DNA from: Xylanimonas protaetiae
Lineage (GTDB): Bacteria > Actinomycetota > Actinomycetes > Actinomycetales > Cellulomonadaceae
Length of the DNA: 64,000 nucleotides
Direction of reading: 5' to 3'
Assembly (NCBI RefSeq): GCF_004135385.1
Contig: NZ_CP035493.1
Span: 1,612,001-1,676,000 of the forward strand
The notes beneath the pieces are model-generated. The model had not been told where the DNA came from, searched no databases, and saw only the letters and a program-made list of their open reading frames with translations. Position 1 is the first letter of the stretch. The number at the start of each line of letters is the position of its first letter. The position numbers and the translations under genes were made by a program. Shown here piece by piece: positions 1-7,977 of this stretch.

Positions 1-714
1 ATCGCCGGCTACGCGGGCTGGATCGCCCAGGACCTCCTGTGGGGCTGGGGCGGCTCCTGGTCGGCGAAGGACTCGTTCGACGTCACCGCGGACTCCGCGA
101 AGTCGGTCGAGGCGCTGCAGTTCCTCCAGGACTCGATCTACACGGACAAGTGGGCCGCGCAGGCCGCCAAGGACGCGGGCGCGGACCTCGCCGCGGGTGG
201 TACGTCGGCCACGATCGCGTCGTCGGGCTCCTTCGCGGGCATCCAGAAGACGCTCGACTCCGCGGGCAACCCGTTCGAGCTCGGTGCCGCGCCGCTGCCC
301 GGCGGCCCCGCCGCGTCCGACGGCGTCAGCCCCACGGGCGGCACCGGCGTCGCGATCCCGAAGGGCATCCCGGCCGCGAACCAGCTCGCGGCCGCCGAGT
401 TCATCGCGTTCCTGACGAACCCGGAGAACACCGTGAAGTTCTCGGGCGCCACGGGCTACATCCCCGTGGACAAGTCGGCCGACACGACCGCGCTGCGCGC
501 GGCGAAGCCGGTCATCGGCGTCGCCATCGACCAGGCGGACGCGACGCGCTCGCAGGACTGGGCCCGCGTGTTCCTGCCCGGTGGCGACCAGGCCATGAAC
601 AGCGCGATCCAGTCGATCGCCACCCAGCAGGTGCCCGTCAAGGACGCGATGACGGACCTCAAGGGCAAGCTCGAGCAGATCTACACGACCCAGGTCGAGC
701 CGAACCTCAAGTGA
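1..714 (+). CDS. ABC transporter sugar-binding protein, C-terminal part
   Basis: Frame 1 is open from the first base to a TGA at 712-714 and gives the last 237 residues of an extracellular solute-binding protein of the UgpB/MalE type (cluster B). Recognisable parts are the Trp-rich stretch near the cut (WGWGGSW), the domain-closing segment VSPTGGTGVAIPKG and the helix AAEFIAFLTNPENTVKFS followed by GYIPV, which is typical of carbohydrate-binding proteins. The N-terminus with signal peptide and lipobox lies before the window. It would capture a sugar or oligosaccharide outside the membrane for a CUT1 ABC importer. The substrate cannot be read from this part. A strong hairpin follows directly, so it is probably the last gene of its operon. 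Confidence 0.85.
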   Translation: MAGYAGWIAQDLLWGWGGSWSAKDSFDVTADSAKSVEALQFLQDSIYTDKWAAQAAKDAGADLAAGGTSATIASSGSFAGIQKTLDSAGNPFELGAAPLPGGPAASDGVSPTGGTGVAIPKGIPAANQLAAAEFIAFLTNPENTVKFSGATGYIPVDKSADTTALRAAKPVIGVAIDQADATRSQDWARVFLPGGDQAMNSAIQSIATQQVPVKDAMTDLKGKLEQIYTTQVEPNLK

Positions 715-723
715 CGCGCGCCC

Positions 724-759
724 GGGGCGGCAGGTCCCTCCCGAGGGGCCTGCCGCCCC
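724..759. terminator. Bidirectional hairpin terminator
   Basis: An 11-bp perfect stem (724-734 with 749-759) continues inward through a G-T pair and three more pairs. It lies between the stop of the binding protein and the stop of the convergent HAD gene, so it can serve both. There is no U-run, as is usual for high-GC actinobacteria. Confidence 0.75.
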
Positions 760-769
760 GGCGTCCGTC

Positions 770-1417
770 CTAGCGGCCCAGCAGCTCGAGGGCGGTCTCG
801 GCGAGGTCCGCGACGTGGTCGATGACCCGCACCGCGCCCGCCTGCGCGAGCTCGTCGCCCGTCGGGTAGCCCCACGAGACCCCGAGCGTGCGGATGCCGT
901 GCTCGCGCGCGCCGACGACGTCGTACACGCGGTCGCCGACCATGAGTGCCGGGCCGCCCGACCAGCCGAGCGCCGCGAGCGCCGTGCCGATCACCTGCGC
1001 CTTCGAGCCGCTCTCGTCGAGCGGGGCGCCGAAGACGGCGTCGACCAGCGGGGCCAGGCCGAACCGCTCCGCGATCGGCACCGCGAACACCTCGGGCTTC
1101 GACGTCGCGACGGCGAGCGTGCAGCCCGCCGCGCGGAGCCGCTCCAGCTGGGCGGGGATCCCGTCGAACACGGCGTTGTCCCACATGCCCGTCTCGCGGA
1201 ACATCTCGCGGTACGCCGCGATGCCCTCCGGCACGCGGGCGGCCGGGACGCCGTGCGCGAGCAGCGAGTCGCCGATCGGCGGGCCGACGAACGACCGGAG
1301 GGCCGCGGCGTCCGGCACCGGCAGGCCGAGCCGGCGGTAGGCATGGGCCGCCGACGCCGTGATGCCGGGCGCCGAGTCCATGAGGGTGCCGTCGAGGTCG
1401 AGCAGGACGAGGTGCAC
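770..1417 (-). CDS. HAD hydrolase, phosphoglycolate phosphatase-like
   Basis: A 215-residue HAD-superfamily phosphatase with a helical cap of subclass I. Motif I is DLDGT at residues 7-11 (Asp7 nucleophile, Asp9 acid/base), motif II is Thr105-Ser106, the motif III lysine is probably Lys139, and motif IV is GDRVYD at 161-166. Length and cap placement fit the Gph/PGP-like group, which removes phosphate from small metabolites such as phosphoglycolate. The substrate is not fixed by the motifs. Start is GTG. The gene begins 10 nt after the epimerase-like gene on the same strand, so the two are probably cotranscribed. Confidence 0.85.
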   Translation of the reverse strand: MHLVLLDLDGTLMDSAPGITASAAHAYRRLGLPVPDAAALRSFVGPPIGDSLLAHGVPAARVPEGIAAYREMFRETGMWDNAVFDGIPAQLERLRAAGCTLAVATSKPEVFAVPIAERFGLAPLVDAVFGAPLDESGSKAQVIGTALAALGWSGGPALMVGDRVYDVVGAREHGIRTLGVSWGYPTGDELAQAGAVRVIDHVADLAETALELLGR

Positions 1418-1427
1418 CGCGCCCCGC

Positions 1428-2432
1428 TCAGACCGAGCGGGCGTGGGCGACGAGCCGGTCGAAGCCGGCGTCCTGCCGCGCGTCGACCCGCTGCGCCTCC
1501 GGGTGGGCGTCGTACCAGGCGACCTGCTCGAACGCGGCCTCGTCGTACGTGATCGTCGTGCCGAACTCGGGCACGAGCGCCGTGACCTTCGAGCAGTCGA
1601 ACACCACGGAGTGCGCCTTGTCGCCCAGCAGGCCCGGGCCGTCCTCGGGCAGCACGCGGTCGATCGTCTCGCTCGCGACGTGCACGAGGTCCGGGGCGTC
1701 GACGCCGGCCGCGGCCGCCAGCCACGTGTAGATCTGGTCCCAGGTAGGAGCGTGCGTGCCCGTGATCTGGAAGGTGTCGCCGACGGCGAGCGGGTTGCCG
1801 AGCAGGCCGACGAAGCCGACCGCGAAGTCCTCCGTGTGCGTCAGCGTCCACTGCGTGGTGCCGTCCCCGTGCACGACGACGGGCTTGCCCGCGCGCAGGC
1901 GGGCGACGTCGGTCCAGCCGCCCAGGGTGGGGATGAGCGTGCGGTCGTACGTGTGCGACGGGCGCACGATCGTGGCCGGGAACCCGTTCTCGCGCAGCTC
2001 GCGGACCAGCAGGTCCTCGCACGCGATCTTGTCGCGCGAGTACTGCCAGAACGGGTTGACCAGCGGCGTCGACTCCGTGATGGGCAGGCGTCCGACGGGC
2101 TTCTGGTACGCCGACGCGCTGGAGATGAACACGTACTGGCCGGTCCGGCCGGTGAAGCGCGCGACGTCGCGGGCCACGTGGTCGGTGCCGAACGCGCGGA
2201 ACTGGGCGACGACGTCGAAGTCGCGCCCGGCCAGCACGGCGTCCACGGCGTCGTGGTCGGTGGCGTCGGCGACGAGGGTCTCGACGTCGTCGGGCAGGGG
2301 GCGCTGGGAGGACTTGCCGCGGTTGAGCAGCGTGACGCGGTGGCCCTGCTCGACGGCGCGAGCGACGCTCGCGTGGCTGATGATGCCGCTGCCGCCGACG
2401 AACAGGACGGACTTCGGGTTGCGGGAGGTCAT
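1428..2432 (-). CDS. NAD-dependent epimerase/dehydratase family protein
   Basis: A 334-residue extended short-chain dehydrogenase. The Rossmann glycine motif is GGSGIIS near residues 13-19 and the active-site pair is Tyr131-xxx-Lys135, preceded by the strand FISSAS. Length and motifs fit NAD(P)-dependent sugar-nucleotide epimerases and isoflavone-reductase-like proteins. The sugar or other substrate cannot be told. The frame is open further upstream, but the ATG at 2430-2432 is chosen because the family N-terminus (KSVLFVGGSG) follows at once and residues further upstream are low-complexity Ser/Arg. It sits 5' of the HAD gene and probably shares its transcript. Confidence 0.85.
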   Translation of the reverse strand: MTSRNPKSVLFVGGSGIISHASVARAVEQGHRVTLLNRGKSSQRPLPDDVETLVADATDHDAVDAVLAGRDFDVVAQFRAFGTDHVARDVARFTGRTGQYVFISSASAYQKPVGRLPITESTPLVNPFWQYSRDKIACEDLLVRELRENGFPATIVRPSHTYDRTLIPTLGGWTDVARLRAGKPVVVHGDGTTQWTLTHTEDFAVGFVGLLGNPLAVGDTFQITGTHAPTWDQIYTWLAAAAGVDAPDLVHVASETIDRVLPEDGPGLLGDKAHSVVFDCSKVTALVPEFGTTITYDEAAFEQVAWYDAHPEAQRVDARQDAGFDRLVAHARSV

Positions 2433-2472
2433 GGCCCCATCCCACCACGCGGCGGGGCCGCGTGGTCGCGGC

Positions 2473-2838
2473 TCAGGTCGCCTGGTTGCGGACCGGCGGC
2501 CTGCGGAAGAGCAGGAAGCCCGCGACGCCGATCGAGACGAGCGAGCTGAACGCGACGATGCCGACGAGCAGCAGGCTGCCCGCGAAGTCGGCCTCGTCCT
2601 CGGACTCGACGTCCTCTCCGACGCCGTCACCGCCGGGCACGATGCCGGTGTCCTCGGCGGCGGGCTCGGCGTCCACCTCGCCCGGGACGGGCTCGGTCTC
2701 GGCGACGGCGACGGCGACGACGGCCGCGACGTCGGCGGCGGCTGCGGGGGCCGCCGCGACCGCCCCGCCCACCGGGACGACCGCGAGCAGCCCCGCAAGA
2801 GCAGCGGCGCTGATGCGGGAGAGGGTGCGGTTCTTCAT
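2473..2838 (-). CDS. Small secreted/membrane protein, Ala/Val-rich
   Basis: A 121-residue protein of unknown function. It starts with a signal peptide (MKNRTLSR, then a long Ala/Leu/Val core, possible AXA cleavage near residues 30-35). A low-complexity acidic middle rich in Pro, Glu and Asp follows. Near the C-terminus there is one transmembrane helix (about residues 88-110, SLLLVGIVAFSS region) and a short basic tail (RRPP). This gives an outward acidic segment anchored by its C-terminal helix. The ATG at 2836-2838 is preferred over an in-frame start 20 codons earlier because the signal peptide begins there. No domain is recognised. Confidence 0.7.
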   Translation of the reverse strand: MKNRTLSRISAAALAGLLAVVPVGGAVAAAPAAAADVAAVVAVAVAETEPVPGEVDAEPAAEDTGIVPGGDGVGEDVESEDEADFAGSLLLVGIVAFSSLVSIGVAGFLLFRRPPVRNQAT

Positions 2839-2928
2839 GACGTGAACGGTACGTTCGGGCACCCGTTCGACGACGCCCTTTGGCGCAACGCGTGCCATCC
2901 CTTGACCTTCGCCGCGGCGGGCCGGTCG

Positions 2929-3963
2929 TCAGGCGGGCGCCGTCGTCGACTCCCGCACCACGAGCTCGGTCGCGAGGTTGATGCGCCGCGTCGAGGGCTG
3001 CCGCCCCTCGATGAGGTCGATGAGCATGCCCGTGGCCATCGCGCCCATCTCGGCGAGCGGCTGGCGCACCGTCGTGAGGGCCGGCGTCGCCCACGCGGCG
3101 AGCGACAGGTCGTCGTAGCCGACGACGGAGACGTCGCGGGGGACGTTGAGGCCCAGCTCGTGGGCCGCGCGCAGCACGCCGAGCGCGGCCATGTCCGAGC
3201 CCGCGAAGATCGCCGTCGGGCGGTCGGCGCGCGTGAGCAGGTCGTGGGCGGCGCGGTACCCCGACTCGACGTAGAAGTTGCCGGGCAGGATGAGGTCGTC
3301 GTCCATCGCCACGCCGGCCTCGGCGTGCGCGGACCGGAAACCGTCGAGGCGCGCGCGCGAGCACAGCATGTCGGCCGGGCCGCTCACGGCGGCGATGCGC
3401 CGGTGGCCGAGGGCCAGCAGGTGCCGGGTGGCGATGAGGCCGCCGTTCCAGTTGTCGGAGCCGACGGTGTGGACGTCCGGCGTCGGCTCGCCGTCGGTGT
3501 CGATGACGACGAACGGGATGCCGCGACGTTCGAGCTGGCGCTGCTGCGCGGGCGTCAGGCGCGACGACACGGTGAGGACGCCCAGCGGCGGTCGCAGCAG
3601 CGTCGCGTCGAGCCACGTCCGGGGGAGGCGGTGGACGCCGCCGAGCTCGGACAGGATCACGCTCAGGCGGCCCGCGGCCGCGGTGTCCTCGACGCCGCGG
3701 ATGATCTCCATCGACCACGACGAGCCGAGCCGGTGGAACACGAGGTCGATCAGCCCCGTGCCGGCCTGCGGGGGCGCCGCCTTGCGGCGCTGGTAGTGGT
3801 GGCGCTCGAGTGCTTCCTCGACGCGGGCGCGCGTCTCGGCCGCGACGTCGGAGCGCCCGTTGAGCACCTTCGACACCGTGGGCACGGAGACCCCGAGCTC
3901 CTGCGCGATCTGCGCGATGGTCGCCCCGCGGTCCGGCGGAGGTTCCAGCGTGAGTGACGTCAT
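2929..3963 (-). CDS. LacI-family transcriptional regulator (oligosaccharide locus)
   Basis: A 344-residue LacI/GalR repressor. The helix-turn-helix is at about residues 15-35 (IAQIAQELGVSVPTVSKVLNG), followed by the hinge and a periplasmic-binding-protein-like sensor domain with the usual GYDD and PALTTVRQP segments near the C-terminus. It is divergent from the LplB/LplC-type permeases. The shared region holds four TTTCGA-core sites of LacI type, so it most likely represses both itself and the transporter until the imported sugar binds. With GH67 downstream of the transporter, the effector is probably a xylan-derived oligosaccharide (inference). Confidence 0.9.
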   Translation of the reverse strand: MTSLTLEPPPDRGATIAQIAQELGVSVPTVSKVLNGRSDVAAETRARVEEALERHHYQRRKAAPPQAGTGLIDLVFHRLGSSWSMEIIRGVEDTAAAGRLSVILSELGGVHRLPRTWLDATLLRPPLGVLTVSSRLTPAQQRQLERRGIPFVVIDTDGEPTPDVHTVGSDNWNGGLIATRHLLALGHRRIAAVSGPADMLCSRARLDGFRSAHAEAGVAMDDDLILPGNFYVESGYRAAHDLLTRADRPTAIFAGSDMAALGVLRAAHELGLNVPRDVSVVGYDDLSLAAWATPALTTVRQPLAEMGAMATGMLIDLIEGRQPSTRRINLATELVVRESTTAPA

Positions 3964-3980
3964 CGTCTTCCTTGGTTCGC

Positions 3981-4166
3981 AACTTTCGAGGGCACACGGT
4001 ACACCGAGCGACGAACTTTCGAGCGATACGCGCCCTGATCAGGGCCTTCGAAATCGTTATACGCCCGTGACCGGGCCGGGAGGCGCCACGCGTTGACGCA
4101 GATTCGGCCACGGGGCTAACGTCTGGCCTCGCAAGCGATCGAACCCGTTGATCGCAAGTTTCGAAA
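3981..4166. promoter_or_regulatory. Cluster of four TTTCGA-core LacI-type operators
   Basis: AACTTTCGAG occurs twice exactly (3981-3990 and 4014-4023). CTTCGAAA is at 4046-4053 and TTTCGAAA at 4159-4166. All share a central CG with A/T-rich arms, the plan of LacI-family sites. The third lies beside a minus-strand -10 candidate (TATAAC, 4056-4061) for the regulator. The fourth lies downstream of the transporter promoter, inside its leader. Base composition here is clearly lower in GC than the surroundings. Confidence 0.7.
4093..4122 (+). promoter_or_regulatory. Candidate promoter of the permease operon
   Basis: TTGACG (4093-4098) and TAACGT (4117-4122) are separated by 18 bp and fit the -35/-10 pattern of the housekeeping sigma factor. 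Start of transcription would be near 4129, leaving a leader of about 75 nt that contains the operator at 4159-4166 and the ribosome site at 4191-4198. Confidence 0.5.
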
Positions 4167-4204
4167 TCCAGGCTCACGATGCCGTGACCGAGGTGGAGTG
4201 CAGA

Positions 4205-5221
4205 GTGGCGCATCAGAACGAGGTGGTCGACCTCGCGACGACGGGGGTGAGCTCGGGGACGAGCCTCGCTGCCGCCGGCGCAGGTCCCGGGCACCGAGTG
4301 GAGCAGAAGCTCCGCAACACGAACACGTGGGGCACCGCCCTGCGCCGGGACTGGCGGCTGTACACCTTCGTGGTGGTGCCGATCCTGTTCCTGCTGGTGT
4401 TCCGGTACGCGCCGATGTTCGGAAACATCATCGCGTTCCGGAAGTTCCGGCCGGGCGGCAGCCCCCTCGGCGAGGAGTGGAGCGGCTTCCACTACTTCGA
4501 GATGTTCCTGACGAACGGCCAGTTCTGGACCGTCTTCTGGAACACCGTGATCCTGGGCGGCCTGTGGCTGCTCATCGGGTTCCCGCTGCCGATCATCCTC
4601 GCGCTCCTCCTCAACGAGGTCCGCTCGCGCAAGTTCAAGCGCACGGTGCAGACGGTCACGTACCTGCCGCACTTCCTGTCGATCGTGATCGTCGCGGGCA
4701 TCGTGTTCCAGCTCACCAACGCCGACGGCACGATCAACCAGATCCTGCACTTCTTCCACGTCGAGCCGATCACGTTCATGCAGAAGCCGGAGTGGTTCCG
4801 CTCGGTCTACATCGTCTCCGAGGCCTGGCAGACGGTGGGCTGGGGAACGATCCTCTACCTCGCCGCGCTGACCACGATCGACGACCAGCTCTACGAGGCC
4901 GCCCGGATCGACGGCGCCAACCGGTGGAAGCAGACCTGGCACATCACGCTCCCGGGTATCCGCCCGACGATCATGGTGCTGCTCATCCTCAACATCGGCT
5001 CGTTCATGGCCGTCGGGTTCGAGAAGGTCTACCTCCTGCAGAACCCCACCATCTACTCGACCGCCGACGTGATCACCACGTACCTCTTCCGGGTGGGCGT
5101 CAACTCCGGCCAGTACTCGTACGCGACGGCCATCGGCCTCTTCGAGGCAGTGATCGGCCTTGTCCTCGTTCTTTCCGCGAACTTCACGTCGCGCCGACTG
5201 GTGGGATCTTCGCTGTGGTGA
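4205..5221 (+). CDS. ABC transporter permease, LplB/YteP type
   Basis: A 338-residue inner-membrane permease with six predicted helices and the cytoplasmic EAA loop YEAARIDGANRW...PGI that contacts the ATPase. It belongs to the LplB group of CUT1 transporters, which import complex oligosaccharides including aldouronates in Paenibacillus. GTG at 4205 is chosen because AGGTGGAG (4191-4198) sits 6 nt before it; an earlier in-frame ATG at 4148 lies next to the operator and has no ribosome site. The next permease overlaps its stop. No ATPase is encoded here; such systems often borrow a shared MsmK-type ATPase. Confidence 0.9.
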   Translation: MAHQNEVVDLATTGVSSGTSLAAAGAGPGHRVEQKLRNTNTWGTALRRDWRLYTFVVVPILFLLVFRYAPMFGNIIAFRKFRPGGSPLGEEWSGFHYFEMFLTNGQFWTVFWNTVILGGLWLLIGFPLPIILALLLNEVRSRKFKRTVQTVTYLPHFLSIVIVAGIVFQLTNADGTINQILHFFHVEPITFMQKPEWFRSVYIVSEAWQTVGWGTILYLAALTTIDDQLYEAARIDGANRWKQTWHITLPGIRPTIMVLLILNIGSFMAVGFEKVYLLQNPTIYSTADVITTYLFRVGVNSGQYSYATAIGLFEAVIGLVLVLSANFTSRRLVGSSLW

Positions 5222-6147
5222 CCGACTTTGACACCGCCCCGGACATCGCGCATGTCCGTTCCTCGCTCACGCAGATCAAGCCCACGCCGGGCACGGTCGC
5301 GTTCCGCGTCTTCAACACGATCTTCCTGACGCTGCTCTCGCTGGTGACGATCTACCCGTTCGTCAACCTGGTCGCCAAGGCGTTCTCGTCCGACGGCGAG
5401 ATCGCCGCCGGGCACGTCAACCTGTGGCCTCGCGGCTTCACGACGACGACGTTCCACTTCGTGCTGACCGACCCGATGTTCTGGCTGAACTACCGCAACA
5501 CGCTCGTGTACACGGTGCTCGGCACCGTGATCGCCATGGCGATCACGACGACGTTCGCCTACGCGATCAGCCGCCCGAACCTGCGCGGCCGCGGGTTCTT
5601 CGTCGGCATCGCCGTGTTCACGATGTTCTTCGGCGGCGGCCTGATCCCGAACTACATCCTGGTCACGCAGTGGCTGCACATGCGCAACACCATCTGGGCG
5701 ATCGTCCTGCCCGGTGCGCTGAGCGTGTTCAACCTGCTGGTGATGAAGTCGTTCTTCGAGAACTTCCCCACGGAGCTCGAGGAAGCCGCGTCGCTCGACG
5801 GCCTGTCCACCTACGGCGTGTTCTTCCGCGTCGTGATGCCGCTGTCGAAGGCCGTCCTGGCGACCATGACCCTCTTCTATGCCGTCGGTGCGTGGAACAG
5901 CTGGTTCGGCGCCTTCCTCTACCTCGACGACAAGACCAAGTTCCCCGTGATGATGTACCTGCGAAACCTCATCGCCGGCGCCACGGGATCCGTGGACATC
6001 GCGGGTAACGCGAACGACGCCGTGCAGATCGGCCAGAACATCCAGTCGGTGACCATGCTGCTCACCGTCCTGCCGATCGTCTGCGTCTACCCGTTCGTCC
6101 AGAAGTACTTCGTCTCGGGCGTGATGCTCGGTTCCGTCAAGGGCTGA
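5215..6147 (+). CDS. ABC transporter permease, LplC/YtcP type
   Basis: A 310-residue permease with six predicted helices and an EAA loop (LEEAASLDGLSTYGVFFRVVMPL). It is the partner of the preceding gene and would form the membrane channel of an oligosaccharide importer. Two adjacent GTG codons (5215 and 5218) can start it. The first is favoured by GGTGGGA at 5200-5206, and either overlaps the upstream TGA at 5219-5221, which suggests translational coupling. The family members end, as here, with a short VKG tail. Confidence 0.9.
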   Translation: MVTDFDTAPDIAHVRSSLTQIKPTPGTVAFRVFNTIFLTLLSLVTIYPFVNLVAKAFSSDGEIAAGHVNLWPRGFTTTTFHFVLTDPMFWLNYRNTLVYTVLGTVIAMAITTTFAYAISRPNLRGRGFFVGIAVFTMFFGGGLIPNYILVTQWLHMRNTIWAIVLPGALSVFNLLVMKSFFENFPTELEEAASLDGLSTYGVFFRVVMPLSKAVLATMTLFYAVGAWNSWFGAFLYLDDKTKFPVMMYLRNLIAGATGSVDIAGNANDAVQIGQNIQSVTMLLTVLPIVCVYPFVQKYFVSGVMLGSVKG

Positions 6148-6211
6148 CGGAACCCATTTCCCCGGGCGAGGACGCCCACGTCGGACAACGACGTTCCAAC
6201 GAAGGAGAACC

Positions 6212-7900
6212 ATGAAGAACATCCGCAGGAGCTCGGCTGCGGTGGCGACGGTCGCCACTCTCGCCCTGGCCCTGACCGCCTGCTCGTCCGGCGGGGACAA
6301 CGACGCCGCGGCGAACGACACGCCCGCCGCGTCGCCCTCGGCCGAGGAGCTCATCAAGCCGGAGCAGTCCGTCGGCGCCATGGAGGACTTCAAGGTCGGC
6401 ACGACCTTCAAGGCCACCGAGCCCGTGGACTTCTCGCTGATGTACCGCGACCACCCGAACTACCCGGTGAAGGAGGACTGGGAGTTCTTCACCGCGCTCA
6501 AGGCGAACCAGAACGTCTCGTTCACCCGCACCGACATCCCGCTGTCCGACTGGGACAACAAGCGCGCGCTGCTCTTCGGCGCCGGCGACTTCCCGGACAT
6601 CACCTCGGTCATGTACCCGGGCCAGGAGTCGCAGTTCGTCGCCTCCGGTGCGCTCCTGCCGGTCTCCGACTACCTCCAGTACATGCCGAACTTCTCGGAC
6701 AAGGTCGAGAAGTGGGGCCTGTCGGGCGAGCTCGACGCCCTGCGCCAGTCCGACGGCAAGTTCTACCTGCTGCCCGGCCTGCGCGAGGTCCCGGACGTCC
6801 AGTACACCGTGTGCCCGAACGACGACATGTGGAAGGCCGCCGGCATCACGGAGGACCCGAAGACGTGGGACGAGTTCGCCGCTGACCTGAAGAAGGTCAA
6901 GGACGCCAACCCGACCATCAAGTTCGCGATGTCCGAGCGCTGGAACACCTCGTCGAACTGGGGCCCGCTGGGCGCCCTCATGCAGACCATGGGCCCGACC
7001 TTCAACACCGTGGGCGGCTGGGGCTACGCGCCGACGTCGTTCAACAAGAAGGACGGCAAGTTCGAGCTGACGGCCACGTCGGCCGGCACCAAGGACATGG
7101 TCACCTACCTGGCCGGCCTGGTCTCCGACGGCCTGCTCGACCCGCAGATCACGCAGGACGACGACACCGCGAACGCCAAGTTCCTCAACGGCGAGTCGGC
7201 CACGATCTCCTGCAACACGCAGGGCATCACGAACGACATCCGCAAGAAGGCCGCTGACACCGGCAAGACGATCAACACGCACCTCATGGTCATCCCCGGC
7301 GGCCCCGCCGGGAACGTGATCGCCGGCTCGCGTCTCGCCCAGGGTGTCGTGCTCAACGCCGACGTCGCCGAGAAGCCGTACTTCAAGGCGCTGCTGCAGT
7401 TCGTCGACTGGCTGTACTTCTCCGACGAGGGCATCGAGTTCGCCGTGTGGGGCGACGCCAACACCTTCACCAAGGACGCCTCGGGCGCCCGCGTGCTCAA
7501 CGCCGACATCAACGGCAACAACCAGAACCCGGACGGCGCCAAGAAGCTCCAGGCCGACTTCGGCTTCTACAACGGCGTGTTCATGGCCGGCACCGGTTCG
7601 ACCGCCGACCTGGTCCAGTCGACCATGAACGACGAGATCCGTGGCTGGACCAAGACCATCATCGACGGCTCGGACCTGCGTCCGGCGAACCCGCCGACCC
7701 CGATGGACGCGGACACCCGTGAGGCCCTGGCCCTCCTGGAGACCCAGGTCCACGACGCCGCGCAGACGGGCATCGCCTCGTTCATCACCGGTGAGAAGCC
7801 GCTGAGCGACTGGGACGCGTTCGTCAGCCAGCTCGACGGCCTCGGCGGCTCGCAGATCGTCGACGACTACAACACGGCCTACCAGGCGGCCAAGAAGTAG
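6212..7900 (+). CDS. Extracellular oligosaccharide-binding lipoprotein, LplA type
   Basis: A 562-residue solute-binding lipoprotein. The signal peptide ends in the lipobox LTAC (Cys at about residue 27) followed by a Ser/Gly/Asp linker. The length, larger than ordinary sugar-binding proteins (about 430), is typical of the LplA/YtcQ group that binds long or branched oligosaccharides. AAGGAG lies 7 nt before the ATG. It is the third gene of the permease operon, 64 nt after the second permease. The convergent alpha-glucuronidase suggests that the cargo is a methylglucuronic-acid-substituted xylo-oligosaccharide (inference). Confidence 0.9.
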   Translation: MKNIRRSSAAVATVATLALALTACSSGGDNDAAANDTPAASPSAEELIKPEQSVGAMEDFKVGTTFKATEPVDFSLMYRDHPNYPVKEDWEFFTALKANQNVSFTRTDIPLSDWDNKRALLFGAGDFPDITSVMYPGQESQFVASGALLPVSDYLQYMPNFSDKVEKWGLSGELDALRQSDGKFYLLPGLREVPDVQYTVCPNDDMWKAAGITEDPKTWDEFAADLKKVKDANPTIKFAMSERWNTSSNWGPLGALMQTMGPTFNTVGGWGYAPTSFNKKDGKFELTATSAGTKDMVTYLAGLVSDGLLDPQITQDDDTANAKFLNGESATISCNTQGITNDIRKKAADTGKTINTHLMVIPGGPAGNVIAGSRLAQGVVLNADVAEKPYFKALLQFVDWLYFSDEGIEFAVWGDANTFTKDASGARVLNADINGNNQNPDGAKKLQADFGFYNGVFMAGTGSTADLVQSTMNDEIRGWTKTIIDGSDLRPANPPTPMDADTREALALLETQVHDAAQTGIASFITGEKPLSDWDAFVSQLDGLGGSQIVDDYNTAYQAAKK

Positions 7901-7908
7901 TCCTCGCA

Positions 7909-7967
7909 CCGCACACGACACCGCCGCCCGTCCAGCAGCTGCTGACGGGCGGCGGTGTCGTGTGCGG
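7909..7967. terminator. Very long perfect hairpin between convergent genes
   Basis: A 24-bp perfect stem (7909-7932 with 7944-7967) encloses an 11-nt loop that is itself nearly self-complementary (CAGCAGCTGCT). It begins 8 nt after the binding-protein stop and ends 10 nt before the stop of the convergent GH67 gene, so it can terminate both transcripts. There is no U-run. Confidence 0.85.
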
Positions 7968-7977
7968 CACCTACATC

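Noticed and set aside
2433-2798. N-terminal extension of the epimerase-like protein
   Set aside because: The upstream frame gives Ser/Pro/Arg-rich low complexity and is the antisense of the small membrane-protein gene. The family starts at 2432.
1359-3957. Long plus-strand frames opposite the epimerase, small membrane protein and LacI genes
   Set aside because: Their products are Arg/Ala/Gly-rich without domains. Such mirror frames are expected opposite GC-rich genes, and the minus-strand genes have clear family motifs.
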